64,000 nt of DNA, taken from Trichoplax adhaerens. Its lineage: Eukaryota; Placozoa; Uniplacotomia; Trichoplacea; Trichoplacidae. The stretch covers positions 1,393,310 through 1,457,309 of the forward strand of contig NW_002060958.1 of assembly GCF_000150275.1 (NCBI RefSeq). The letters are read 5' to 3'. This document shows, piece after piece, positions 37,401 through 48,820 of this stretch. A program made the translations under genes and the position numbers. The notes beneath the pieces were generated by a model. It saw nothing but the letters and a program-made list of their open reading frames with translations. It searched no databases and was not told where the DNA came from. Within the stretch, counting starts at the first letter, position 1. Each line of letters begins with the position of its first letter.

Positions 37401-38362
37401 ACTGTAAATGTTTGTTCTTCGTTATCCAAAATTAATGGTGGATTTCTTTCTAATTGATCGTACTTAGGCAAATAATTATCATTAATAGGAGAAAAGCCAG
37501 TTGAGATGCAAATTCTCCGTTTCATTAAAGGATTATTGCCGTGAGCTGATGGCGAAATCTGATTGAGATGTTTCTTAAAATCCGGAGCTGGCATTTGATC
37601 GACAAACGGTCTTGGAACATCTACATAGACCAAACCATATCGAATATTGGCGTTTAAATGATTAAATGTGGAATCAGTAATCTTCCCCTTGATTTCAGTT
37701 AGCGATGACTGGAGCATTACTGATAAATCATTTATTTCATCTTGATTACTAGGACAGATAGGAGAAAGATGTGGAATATAAAATGGTTCGCTACCACCTG
37801 ATGATTTACTGATGGTATCCATACCATAACCAGAATCATTGTAAGTTCGAAGTTCTACCGTCTGCTTATCCCCATATGAATGGCGCAAAAAAAATAATGA
37901 TTTGGGAGACTGGATTTCATCTCGAGATCGACCAACTTTTGTGTTGTAATTTTGTCTGGAATCATTATTAGAAAAATCGGAATTAAAACTTGGATTCCGA
38001 TGAAAAGTCCGACCGCCACTTTTTTTCCAGCTTGATCGATCGTTACTCGGAGCACGATCTCGCTGTTCATGATAAGTCGAACTTGTTTTCAAATTTGTAT
38101 TCCCATCAAGTAGCGGATTTCTACGTTGTCTCCAGTTCGAAGAATCGGACCGACTGGGGTTGGCATTATCGTAGAAATTGGTGGTAGCCCCTGGACGCTT
38201 ACCAGAGCCTCGTTCACTATTTTGCTTGCTTCGTTCATAAGTCGGAGCAAAGCGATGTCGACTAGTCGGTTGAGAAAATGTTGAATCCGGTTTGTTATTA
38301 GCTCTATGATTTAAAGACCTTTCAGAGGAACTTTCCTCCCCGTGAGGTATCTTGGAGGCCAT
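34490..38362 (-). CDS. Orphan-family protein with three tandem domain copies, 1290 aa
   Basis: A single 3.87-kb exon starting at ATG 38362 (MASKIPHG). Residues 1-150 are polar low-complexity (Ser, Arg, Asn, Gly). Three copies of the ~350-residue family domain follow at about 155-507, 551-900 and 937-1288, joined by basic linkers (e.g. KNKFRKLFGNRG). Each copy repeats the same order of landmarks: a LRHS opening strand, an amphipathic helix near the EIN/EIEELS motif, [IL]R[YC]G.[VM]Y, LDxEE.[TI]F, [YA].AD[YC]...[IM]ELI, Y..FD[IV][RK]NS, .[IV]SI.[GN]N, VR...[AT]K.FK[LF]S, LD[RK]..GRF, and [EQ]NLHK[LI][MI]F.[TI]LP.Y[FL]. The copies are well diverged from each other, so the repetition is old, while the open frame is intact. 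Function unknown. The basic disordered head and repeated domain would suit a nucleic-acid or scaffold role, but that is speculation. Confidence 0.85.
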   Translation of the reverse strand: MASKIPHGEESSSERSLNHRANNKPDSTFSQPTSRHRFAPTYERSKQNSERGSGKRPGATTNFYDNANPSRSDSSNWRQRRNPLLDGNTNLKTSSTYHEQRDRAPSNDRSSWKKSGGRTFHRNPSFNSDFSNNDSRQNYNTKVGRSRDEIQSPKSLFFLRHSYGDKQTVELRTYNDSGYGMDTISKSSGGSEPFYIPHLSPICPSNQDEINDLSVMLQSSLTEIKGKITDSTFNHLNANIRYGLVYVDVPRPFVDQMPAPDFKKHLNQISPSAHGNNPLMKRRICISTGFSPINDNYLPKYDQLERNPPLILDNEEQTFTVVSGYDKNKIYQQADYNNRMELIRKDNSMTYLQFDIRNSPCSPDVQISITGNNCQNGTETVAGYRKNTTIKKSTPILQYNRDTDDIVVAKEYGDVRHVRCKKTKFFKLSKDVEIWEALRQNIVIEASDIIEYSYLDRKIGRFNRRLDKAEINIRIKLNSILRLENLTLFAENLHKLIFITLPKYFVKLNQYGHQIVKWSRNWNPKMSKHGYRQDDGKMKLLNGRLPHEQFKTWKLVLLRHSSGHSQKVKFYEREGFGCNFKINYKPLNSSSRPLPYSRILPTPDTCNDEIEELSTMFQLWIGKVVAECSDPSVFDNLNASIRCGRMYLAKLQPFVTEMPITQFKERLNSRQVNPDNRILTGFTSNCHKDLLDYADLQEKPLLVLDHEEEIFRIAFDIDDYRICAYADCKFANDEIELISYNEDRTYLKFDVKNSGYGKDFRISFIGNDYQNTQDIPSKWQDIAIDKCPIITRDKTAGDIIVGKAYTEYIRNVRRNRTKYFKFSAQVDLSEDLRQLIIIQVTDTTNYSQLDKSTGRFKKSFTSKELNVKMPLNSILQSGDCHMLAQNLHKIMFTILPEYLVKRTLRSNQYYRSVFKNKFRKLFGNRGPSNRRRNNTKIKFLLLRHSYMDYQIVEFHEYDKDACYRMDRYYRALANNSNPFYAPHITYNYNTDYEEINELSNKLQKWISTAERNYAIASKLPKFYMKLRYGHVYLTELKPYTYRMTVEEFKEDLLKIMLPPRRKKKNSYEFHRTIRTGFYPAYENYDDDIAKSGALVLDHVGETYRIAFNSGDSKILDYADFNDQMELIANYEDKTYLKLDIKNSGKGRDARISIHNNEFENEKLSSKMFKMEADEPAILTRDRYTDHVMVGKVYTDFVYNVRHKKARHFKLSDNVPLWDKLRQAITVRIADVVEYFMLDRSSGRFHERHEKVEVNIRFQLDSMIRQENCRLLAENLHKLMFTILPRYLSSQ

Positions 38363-38451
38363 TTTCTAGGAATAGAATAATCTTTTAATCAAACTGTGAT
38401 GTTTCAGAAAGTTGAGAGTTCGGCATTAGTCGCAATAAAGTACACGTATGA

Positions 38452-38805
38452 GTAACGACGTAACCAGTCGAATAACTATAGTAGTATAGAATAACACTAC
38501 CAGGACTAACGAATGAGATAGATGAAAGAAGATAGCTTTTGTAATGTTAAGACACAGCAGGAAGAAATTACTTCTAGGCACGGATGATTCATAATAATAT
38601 GTTACTTTTATGGAAGGGTAATGCTAACGACATAACTAGTCGAATAACTATAGTAGAATAGAATAATACTACCATGACTAACTAATGAGATAGATGAAAG
38701 AAGATAGCTTTTGTAATGTTAAGACACAGTAGGAGGAAATTACTTCTAGATACGGATGATTCATAATAATATGTTACTTTTATGGAAGGGTAATGCTACG
38801 GCATA
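38452..38805. repeat. Direct tandem repeat, two ~172-bp units
   Basis: Two nearly identical units begin at about 38453 and 38625, ending near 38797. They differ by only a few substitutions. They start about 90 bp upstream of the ATG of the 1290-aa orphan gene, so they lie in its likely promoter or 5' UTR. Confidence 0.9.
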
Positions 38806-41362
38806 ATCTAGCTAGAGTCTAAGACATTTCCACCGTGTAAATTGCTAAATAGAAGTATCGCAATCGAGATTCCAACATAAAAATTAACGAGATTCTTTCC
38901 TCTAAAGTAGTCTTAACTATCTAAGAAACTAACTCTAAGTACTCTTTAATCTACCAAACTTAGATTCGAGTCTCAGAAGATAGAATACTCACGCTAAGAA
39001 TCAAAACTTTATTCTAAAAGCTATGGATTAAAAATGTCCGATTGAACTCACAACTTACAATCTACTGCTAACCACCGATAACCATCCGTTATCAACTAAC
39101 TTATTAACTCCCTCAATTAAGAACTTTGAGGCTTTTCTATAGCCTCACAAACTTTGTCGATGCAATACGATAATAAATTTATAGCCAAATCTGCATGCTA
39201 AATATACCAAGAATCACAACACACTTTCTATGACATTTAATATTAGTTAATTAATGGCTAGGTGTTAGCGTATGATTCATTACTCAACAAAATTATATCA
39301 TTGATGACGAAATTATTAATTAATTATCACAATAAGTTAAGCATATTTAGAGTTATATAACCTTCTAGTGGATATTCCGTTTCTCTAAAAATGGACTATA
39401 CCGTGTTTAGAAGTAAACACTACACAAACGATTGCTGAAGATCCTGCCTATTCTGATATTTCAGTGTACAATATTGCTTGTTTTATTCTAGTCCTTGCAA
39501 AATTATTTTAGAGCTGCAAAACTGCTGACTCAGCAAAAATTTACTTTCAATGTCACGATTCATTCCTTCCGTTCTATTGATATAATTATGTTTGGGAAAA
39601 CAATCTTATTAGACTGATGAATAGAGTAACTATTGGTAAACTACCCTATCTAAATAATTTGCTTCCAAGAACAATTTTAAATGTAAAGGAAGCGTTTTCA
39701 ATCTTACAATCCGCTCATGAGATGGGATGAAAGTCGGAATGACTATCCCAGAGTAAATACTATGGTTTAACTTTGTACTATGATCTATTCATTATGAAAT
39801 TGTTCGTAATGAATGAAGTGTAGTATAAGAGTTAGCCGATTGCGGAAGTAATATTGCAGAATCAATAGCTGAACTTTGGACTATAATTTATTTATAATAG
39901 AAGTGATCACGGTTAATGGACGATTAGAATTAGCTGATGGGTGTTGTTGCGAAAGGATATTGGCCAAAATGAAATCGTTGAAGGCTTTGATAAAAGAAGT
40001 ATTTAACGACATAAGATCCAGCATACTTGATGCTCCATGTAGACGTGTTATTAATCCAAACAAAAACTATATTAACATGCACGATATTACATCAAGTTAA
40101 TGTATATGTTTCATATTCTTCAATGATATTTTACAATTTGTAATACTCTACAAAATTTTCATCATCCGACAACAACAATTTAAAATTCTCCGCAAGTATT
40201 AATTACGAAAGATTCGGAATAGAACATAGTTTATTACGAGTTTTCGTTACTTAATTTCTACAACTACAGATTACAACTTTCATGATTAGGACAATTCTGA
40301 CTGCATTGATGTGCTTATTATTGCGTGAATACTTAGCATGTTACGACTTCAAAAATCATAAACTAGAATTGCTGCATCATATCAACTTGCTTGCAAGGCA
40401 CGATATACAAATGTATTTCAGTAATAAATATAGCTTCCAACGATACTAGAATTAGTAGATTCTTTGCCTTAACAGAGCTATACTTTTATTTGTTACTGCT
40501 AACTTTAAATAACTCAAAGCTATTAATAACGGCTGGTAGAATAACCTCCACATTACAACATTATTTATGCTATCATTGCTTCTACAATACTGTCATGAAA
40601 GTAATCTTCGTGACGTATACTTTATTTCTATGCTACGTGTCACAACCCTCACTTGTGGCAAAGGAAAGTAAAGAACTCTAGTGTAGTTACTTAAAACTTG
40701 GGCTATTTCTCCCAGTACTTTCAGTTTCTATGAGAGAAGTATTTGAGAACTCGATTTCTCGGCTGATCTCCACAGACAACTGACTAATTATTACACTATT
40801 CTTCACGATATGAGTCTTGCCGTTTCTTGAGCAATTACTTTCTTTATTCTACAAACATACGCGCTTAAATAGGTTTCTACAGTGAATTCCAATATTAACG
40901 AGTGAGAATTCATGCTTTACAAGTTACATTAATTAGTATAATACCGTTACTAAATATACATGTCGATATTCTCAGACTTAGATAGCTACAAGCTATCAGG
41001 TGTTAAGACGCTTAATCTTCGTCCATATACAGCTCAATTTTTAGAGATTAACACACCTTATAAACCTACAGTAAATTAACTGCTAACAACTTCCATTTTT
41101 ATCTCATTTCTACCATCCTATTATCAGCTACAAGCGCATTAAAACATAGCACATAACCTTATCTTATCTATTCATAAGCTTTCATTAATTTGCAGTTACT
41201 TAATTAGTAACGGCGTACCGTGACATACGTTCTATATGTGTTTATATCTCAGAAATGTTTTTACGGTCTCCATAATTGTTATTCTAGTGGTTAACAGTTG
41301 ATATCCTTGATTTAAGATTGTATACGGTATAAAGCTACTGAACCTCTGACAGGTCTACGACA

Positions 41363-41440
41363 AATGGTAATATACTATCTGTTAAATGAGCACATTATCG
41401 TAAACCTTCAGCAAAGCGACGGGAGTTTGCACTAGTAATC
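41363..41440. repeat. Dispersed repeat, copy 2
   Basis: Matches 23255-23343 as described there. Confidence 0.6.
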
Positions 41441-41932
41441 CTTAAGTTTAGAAGAAATGTTTTTAAGAGGATAGCTTTATACGTATCTGTTAAACTATTA
41501 ATAAGCATTGATTATTTTAATACTATTGCAGTAAATTAATAGAATTAGACTGTATCTAATCCGTACAGATGGAATCTCTTTAGGGTATTAATTTGGTTAA
41601 TTTCTAATAGATGAAGTGACTTGCGTAGCAAAACCGGTTTTAGGTCCGAAACCTATATAAACCGTGAGTTCGCCGACAATAAATTAGATTGTGGTTTTCT
41701 AGTGAGTCTTGAAGGTCTCCCTACGTTAAACCCTATCTGTCTGGAATACCAATTGTCTGGTATTACACATAACAGTTGTAAAGGGTAGAAATTACTCTCA
41801 ATGCTTGTTGCAAGTTAGGGCTATTCCTAGCTCGTAACAAATACAAAATCTAAAAAGGACAATTCTAAATTTAACTTTTACCAGACCGTTTTTCACTTCA
41901 AGGATTAATTCATTAATACATTAATTTGCATG

Positions 41933-42806
41933 TTATGCTATATATGAACCTCCTATCCACCAATTCGTTGTAGAAGTAGACGACTTCGAACATGAAAAAT
42001 TCGGATTCTTAAATAAATAATCACCAAATGCATATTCATGTCCATTTAAGCCTGGAACTACCCATTTATCACATTTACCTGCTGCGTAATTAACGTGTAT
42101 CAATAGATGAAAACTATTTCCACCATCCCATATCGGTATACTACACTGTCTACAGGTATGACCACGAATGTTAACGTAATCCACTTTAGTGCAATGGTAA
42201 GCTTTTGAACTTTTGAAGAACCATTGATAGTTGCAAGATGAAACTCGAAGATAGTCTCGATGATTACGGATTCCTTTAATATCATCTGGATTAAAATTAC
42301 AAGTCGCTCGATAATGAGTCGATCCTCGAGCATTTTTAATCGATTTCATTGTTGCAGTACTTAATCGATATTCTTGCCAATTTATACGAGTACAACTTGG
42401 CGTCGGAGCATTATAATCGAAGCTTTTACGATATTTAGCCTTTCTAGAATTAGTTAATGAAAGTGACTCAACAAGTGTCCAAACAAATCCAGGATCAGAA
42501 TGAAAATCGCAAAATGTGGTATAGGGCTGATTATTTTTATCATATAAGATAAAGTAACCATTTTGCAGAGTTCCCGATACTAATTTCTCTTGTAAACAGG
42601 ATTTTGGCTTGATAGCCTAATTAAAGCATAATAGCAATTTCCTCAATGAATTAGCGTTTGTACACTTTGAACTATTCACAATAATTTCAATCCACTAAAT
42701 ATATCAAAATAAATAAAGTTTAAAATACAATCTTCTGTGTACTTACCGCTGGCATTGCAAACGCCAGCATACTAAGCATGATGACTATGGAGAGCTGTGT
42801 AGCCAT
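41933..42806 (-). CDS. Secreted fibrinogen-like protein, 247 aa
   Basis: Two exons: 42747-42806 encodes exactly a 20-residue signal peptide (MATQLSIVIMLSMLAFAMPA), then intron GTAAGT...ATTAG, then 41933-42616. The joined frame is 741 coding bases plus stop. After IKPKSC the mature protein has GYFILYD.NN.PY..FCDF...PG..WTL, the opening of a fibrinogen-C-type or related extracellular domain. Then comes a Cys-containing core with KVDYVNIRGHTCRQC (about 164-178) and a C-terminal TSTTNWWIGG. This pattern resembles secreted fibrinogen-like proteins of cnidarians and other invertebrates, including those called skeletal organic matrix proteins. The family call rests on recall of motifs. There is no transmembrane segment, so it is probably released. 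Two decayed copies lie in the window (21077-21817 and 49800-50055). Confidence 0.8.
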
Positions 42807-43960
42807 GATTTTTTATTTAAGTGAAAGTCTCTTGCACTAACCAGATACTTAATGAACAGAAGATAATCATATACAGCTAGTGCCACCAAGTAACGAATCT
42901 TGTCGTATCGAATAGAGAAGACTGTACTTAGCAAAAATAATGATTTTAAGGCTTTATTTATAGATTACAACGATATTACTTTCATATTAAGAACATTCAT
43001 TTGAAATCTTACCCTTTCACAACTTTATTGCAATGAATAATGTACGTGTATTAGAAAATTTCAATGCATTGTTCAATATCACTGCAGGCTCTATAAACTG
43101 TGTATTCTCCAGAATCTGTTTGAATATACATATTCCGTATATTACTTTCGTAATTTTGAGCTTTCTTCTGATGGTCTAGTTCAGCAAGAGTAATTTACTT
43201 TACTTGCACAATCCTATTCTAAGCCAATATACATATAACATATGAAAGTACACAAGCATATACAGTTTATATTATGCTAGTACTTAAATTAATATCAGGA
43301 ATACTAATAGGGTAGGTTAAATACGAGTAGGTTTATATCATCAACTAACCCTAAAAAATGCCCATTTCATTCTTATCACTAATTACAGGCTTTATTGATA
43401 ATTACCTTTAGGAACTAATATATACCTCTACCCATAAACTGCGAAATAAAATAATTTCATTTGTTCTCATAATCGTACAATAAGGACGAAAATAGAACCT
43501 AAATGAGTCTTAGAATTGCATCTGTTAAATAAGAAGCATGACTGAAAGTACAATAGCATTATAGAGGCTATTGATCAGATCATCGTAAATCTATAAATAG
43601 GGCATTTATTCGTATTTTAGCAATTACAATATAACCTACTTAAATAGCGTATATATGCATTTGTTATCAGTTATTTGCTCTTAAAATATAACAAATAATC
43701 TACCATAAAATAAATGTCACAAATATTAAATTTATAACAAATATAATTTGTTATAGCGCTTAATAATCCGATCATTGGCAGTGGAATCTGTCTATTTATA
43801 ATTTGATTATTCTTTTACGTAAGAGTTGACAGAGACTAAGCAACTATAGAACTCAAATTTTATCTAACATACCGTTTTATAGAAATGAAAATAATTTCTG
43901 ATGAGCATGCAGTCGTGACTGTAAGACTATTTGGTTTGATAATTAATTGTTTGAGTATTA
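42807..43960. other. Intergenic, upstream of the fibrinogen-like gene
   Basis: AT-rich with no open frame of note. A small palindrome (AACAAATATAATTTGTTA) lies near 43737. No gene supported. Confidence 0.5.
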
Positions 43961-43964
43961 ATAT

Positions 43965-44260
43965 TTTCAGACACTTATAACTCAACTCTAATATTTATTA
44001 GTGATGGTGTATGTTAGCATACTATGCATAGACTTCTATAACGTTGAAATGCTATACTCGTAAGTTATATGGGAATGTTACAGTAAATTGTTCGATAATT
44101 TTAACACAAGATAAAAGATTAGAATCTCTAGACACTCATAGCTCAACTCTAAGTAATCATCTGTTTTGATGTAACTTACCATGCATGGATTTTCATAATA
44201 TTAAAATGTTATAAGTGTTACAGGAATGTTATGGTAAATGGCACGATAATGTTAATGCAG
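43965..44260. repeat. Tandem duplication, ~160-bp unit
   Basis: Two diverged copies start at about 43970 and 44132. They share 'agacact.ata.ctcaactcta', 'catgcat.ga.tt.ataa', 'aatgtta.agtaaat' and 'cgataat.tta' in order. Confidence 0.6.
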
Positions 44261-44525
44261 AACAGAATTGCGCTTGGGTATCAAAGGAATAGGAAATAGA
44301 AAAAAATGGCCGCGGCTTGAGTTTGTAGCGTTTGCTCTTCAATTTAACGCTGGGAAAGTTAATTTAATGATTGATTTCCTTACAAAACAAAAAAGTGAAA
44401 AAGAAATTATTTGTGTGCATACTTCCGTCAAAGTACATCCCGAGTTACATAATATATTATTCAATCTCTTCTTCCACGTAGCTAAGATACTATAATTTTA
44501 GTTTAGGAAACTTTACGGAGTAAAT

Positions 44526-44757
44526 TTATTGCATTTCTCCTACGCATTGCCAAAAATGATTATCAGTAACGTCGAATATTACCCAATAGTCATTAAATAA
44601 AGAATGTATAAGATAAATGCTATTGTGTACGGTATACTCATAAAATGCAAGTTGTCTTCCAGTCAATAGCAGCTTTGCTAATTTGGAGTTATTTAACACG
44701 GAGTATGATACCATATCTGTAACATAGTTGAAATATTTAATCTTACAGAGACATGCC
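44526..44757 (-). CDS. Hypothetical 77-codon open frame
   Basis: The minus-strand frame starts at an ATG near 44757 (MACLCKIKYF) and runs to TAA. Its composition looks protein-like (Trp, Cys, His, aromatic residues) but no domain is recognised. Its first ~20 codons lie inside a duplicated segment (copied at 48821) whose copy diverges straight after. A facing + strand frame (44268-44495) has similar quality. Either may be chance. Confidence 0.15.
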
Positions 44758-45142
44758 ATAAAACAATTTAAACCATCGCGTCGATTAGGAGATTTTTAGC
44801 GATGTTATTGAGCTGTTGTTGTTACAGAAATGTTAATCTATTCATTCATTAATTTACGATAATCTTTATATTAGGGATTATTCATCAATAAAACCAAGTC
44901 AAGTAATGAACTATTGCAGTGATATTAAATAAAGCTATAACAATAAGTTAAATTGTTTAAAGTGAAGGGGAAATTGTCTGTAAGATAAAAGGCAGATTAG
45001 TACCAATAAATCAGTGCAGAAACAATCATTAGAAGGAAACTCTAATTCATAGCAAGCTATATTGTAGGTTTGCTAGATCAACGAAATAGAAGGATAATTA
45101 TAATTACCTTATGTCACAATCTAGGTCGTGAAATTTATATCT
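44699..45142. repeat. Direct repeat of ~440 bp, copy 1
   Basis: Strongly similar to 48821-49268 through blocks such as 'catcgcgtcgattaggagat', 'agcgatgttattgagctgtt', 'aaggaaactctaattc' and 'cctaggtcgtga.atttatatctata'. Non-coding apart from the doubtful open frame at its start. Confidence 0.85.
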
Positions 45143-47080
45143 ATAGATGGTGAGATAGCTTAAAATTAAGAATTGGTCAAATAAAGAAAGCGAACTTACA
45201 GCTAAAGGAAACATTTTTTTTAATCCCTGGGAACAGGTGTTGTTTCAGTTATCAACTTAATTCAAAGTTTTCTTCTTGTTATACTAATACATCAGGTTTT
45301 TATTTTTATTATATTATTACTTACGGTTCAATACTTAACTCATTTTCTTTAAAAACAGAAGGATAGTGACAATGAAGATAGATCTATCTCGTTATATAGA
45401 AAGCCCATTCAAAATTTGTCTAGACTTGCCTATAAATTGATGTATTAGACATGCAATATTTCTCAGGAAATGCAATAATGGAAATGCAGTATAACAATAT
45501 AGTACCATCAACAAAATCTATATTACAAAGCAGAGTTATTGATAATTAAAGTTACCTAATTTTAGAAGAAAAGTTCGAAAAATAAAACCAGATTTTTATA
45601 CATCAGATTGCTTGTACACGCTACATCTGTATAGTTTACTTGTTTACTTTCAAATTCTGTAGAATCAGTTATCGTAAGGCAATTAACAACTAAAAGGTTA
45701 AGCTACGACTTTGACTTTATAAGTAGACAGTTAATGATTAACCGGTATTAAAAGTTACAGAATAATAGTAGTACAGTTAAGCAAAATATCCCGAACTAGA
45801 CATTTTATTAGTAAAATTAAAATTTGCCGCATCTATCTGCACTTCGCATCAGCTATTTAGTAATTAATGCCAAAGTAGCCCAAGTAATAACAAATAAATA
45901 CTGTATTTCAAATTGGAACCTAATTCATATATCTCAATACTTCGCTCCAGCTTACTATTTGTTACAGCATATAATTATAAATTATTCTATATTTCTGATT
46001 TATTCTAGAGATAAAATACCGTGATCCAATTTCGATTTCGATAAATAGTAAATAAATTGTGTTATAGCGTGGTTAACGTAGAAGCAACATTGTATTACAC
46101 ATTATAGATTGTTGAATCTGTAAATCATGGCTGGGTATCAATCATGCTTAAGTCTTATTCTCTTTAACGAACAATAATATCCAATTTGAAGGCGTTTACG
46201 CGAAACTGTACAAAGTCAAATAACAAGCATTCAGAAAAGAGAGAGAATTCAACATTCTCGGTGGATGCCGCTTGGAAGAAGTCACTGCTAATTTAGCTTA
46301 TAAATTTAAGTTTCTGATACAATCATTTCATGGAACGAAAAGCAATCAAACAAACGATTTAAAGTGCTTGGGAATGGTTAGATATTGATTTTAATTAAAA
46401 TATGCGAATTTTGGCTTGGATAAATCATAAGTAAAATTTATTCTGAAAGGAATCAAAAAGAAAGCAAACGACCTTTAAAAGATTTAAGCATAATACATTA
46501 CGACATTCATTTTCTTACAATTATAGTAAACCGAAGCTGAGAATACTTCAGGTGGTGATATTTTTAAGGAACTGAATAATTAAATAAAAGTGTATCGCAC
46601 GAGTAAGTAGTACAAATTGACATATAGGTTTAAAGTGCCATCAAGGAATAAAGGCGTAACACTTTAACCTCTAATATATTAATATATCGTTAATCGTACT
46701 TGACAGAGAGTACATACAAACGATGGAGCTTTTTCAGGATATTTTATTGAATCCATTTGCTGCTAAAATTGTCGATAAACTCAATTTCTGACCTTATTGA
46801 ATCAAATTGGCCCTTAAACTCTAATTTAAATAAGAGTGTTAAAAATCACTTTTCCTAGTACGTAACTATGTATTACAGGTCATAGATTTTTAGCTATTTG
46901 CCTGATGCTACCTCGTCTCTTAAATCAGCTAGCTACAGTTTTATCTAAAATTTGAATAAGATTTTAATCTGTTCCGGGCATTAATGCAAAAATATGTGTA
47001 AGCTCTTTCCTAGATTACTGATAGGCATTGATGTTAATATTCAGATAGAAAGAGTATGATAGAATACTAGAAAAAAGTAC

Positions 47081-47131
47081 NNNNNNNNNNNNNNNNNNNN
47101 NNNNNNNNNNNNNNNNNNNNNNNNNNNNNNN
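47081..47131. other. Assembly gap (51 N)
   Basis: Run of N. It falls inside a segmental duplication, so a collapsed or misjoined repeat is possible. Confidence 1.
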
Positions 47132-48337
47132 TATTCCATATAGAAACTTATTCTTCACTCTCAATTATCCCAATAGTGGATATTATTTAGTAGTAGGAAT
47201 CAGTTAAATTACATATCTTAAAATTAGTGAGAATAATCTGAGAATTCTAGGCGAATATAGATAATTTTGTTAAATGAATAAGAATTTCGCAGAAGATTCT
47301 TTAGTCCTATTATTATTCTCATCAATAATTTTTTTCTATGGCAAGGTTATTGATCAATTCACCGATTCCTCTTCTAGTACATTTGATCGATTGCTGACCC
47401 TATGCATAAAACTGATACACAAGAAGAAATTGAAAATCAATTTAATTTACAGGAGTATTCCATCCGATCGCAAGCTAGTTAGAATTTATTCAATATACGC
47501 GTTAATCTAAGGACCGAATCGGCCTTAGAAGTGGCCGTAACATAAATATAAATATATATCCATACAGTCATGGTCAATAAGAAATGTACAGTTACTAATA
47601 TATTTTCTTCGTAGTATTATTACAATTCGCTGCTAAGTAACTTATCAACAACTTACCCATGGTAACCAGAGCATACATATCATAATAGATTAAAAATCTT
47701 GAATTTTAATTGAATTGATAAATTTAGAAATTCATTAGATTACGTAACTGTAAACAAGTTGTCATATAAACCAATAGTAATGATCTAATTGGGTACGTGA
47801 GCCAAATAGTTATGCTAATGGAGTAATTTTATATTCCCTGTTGTCTGCTATTCTTAAGTCAAATCATGATATATACTCCTCTAAATAATTTATATTATTA
47901 TCATAATGTATCAGCAAAGACCACGTGATAGTAACTCAAATAAATAGTAAATCTATGCAAACTAATTTCCACCCGAATGCCAAAGAGATATATATGATAA
48001 CTTATACTCAAATTTTTATATTCATCCTATTCAAGTGGCAGGCTATAAACGCCCTATCACTAAGGACAGTTTCACGTGCAAGAATTACGTACTCTTGGCT
48101 ACTGTAGGCAATGACTATTCCTCTTCCATGGTATGCAGTAGACTATTGTATACCAAGCCTCGAAATTTTGATATTGAATAAATTAAGTATAAAAATACTA
48201 CTATCTGAAAAAGAGTTTGATATGTCTTTCCTTGGTATAAATTAAGTTCGTTATTACTTTAGGAAGGTCTAAAAATAAATGTTTAGAGCTTTTAATAACT
48301 GAATACAATTAAAAAACTTTAAATCTGGGTGCCTAAC

Positions 48338-48490
48338 ATCTGCCAATTTACCAGCAGTTTCTATGGACAAAAATCGTACAATAATGTATGATGGATTTGT
48401 CGTCAAAACGATAGTGTTCCATTTAAGCTAACTCAATCAGGTCAATTGCAATTCACTTCTTCTTCATCCTCATTGAATATTGTTGTAGAT
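48338..48490 (+). pseudogene. Orphan copy of a MAM-domain exon
   Basis: Nearly the same sequence as exon 13 of the mosaic gene (57100-57240), including the blocks for 'CQFTSG', 'RQNDSVPFK' and 'TQSGQLQFTS'. The MAM Cys and Gly-Trp residues are damaged, and no neighbouring exons were found on either side. In this copy the TGA that follows QFTS in the gene is replaced by a Ser codon. It is a decayed duplicate rather than a working exon. Confidence 0.75.
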
Positions 48491-48820
48491 AGTGTTAGAT
48501 ATTAGCTACGATATCAGTTACACTAGCCATTAGATAAAGTTAGGTATATGATCATAATATCATCTATAAAGTATGGTAAAAGATTATAATTTTAATATCA
48601 ATTTTTATTTCTTACAACAGTAAACTTGGACACAAGTGCCAATTAAATAACCTACTGACTGACTTCCACAACAACAGCTGTGTAGTAGCTTGTATACTAT
48701 GATAAAGATTATACAACGACTGTGATATGATTAATTAATAATCAGGTTGTGGTTCTGGAAGTTAATACAGTTCATCTATTATAATTCGTTCCGAGATTGA
48801 AATGCCTTTCTGCCTAATAA

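Larger units (their letters stand above)
38363..41932. other. Intergenic; promoter-proximal tandem repeat and one possible exon
   Basis: Contains the 172-bp tandem repeat (38452-38805) and a short hairpin (TGAGGC...GCCTCA, near 39128-39148). The open stretch at 39903-40052 (+) after a TTTATAATAG acceptor-like site encodes Cys-rich, protein-like sequence (ELADGCCCERILAKMKSL). No partner exon was found. The dispersed-repeat copy at 41363-41440 also lies here. Confidence 0.4.
46596..48500. repeat. Segmental duplication, copy 1 (interrupted by assembly gap)
   Basis: Matches the region 3' of the mosaic receptor gene: 46618-46660 with 58656-58700, 46704-47080 with 59361-59790, and 48060-48180 with 60920-61020. 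The spacing differs by an extra ~640 bp in the second copy. The repeat includes the orphan MAM-exon copy at 48338-48490. Confidence 0.75.

Noticed and set aside
39876-40100. Protein-like + strand frame with a CCC motif
   Set aside because: Composition is suggestive, but no start or partner exon could be supported. Mentioned only under the intergenic entry.
47274-47510. 78-codon + strand frame after the N gap
   Set aside because: Low-complexity hydrophobic and basic translation without recognisable features, in a region that belongs to a repeat.
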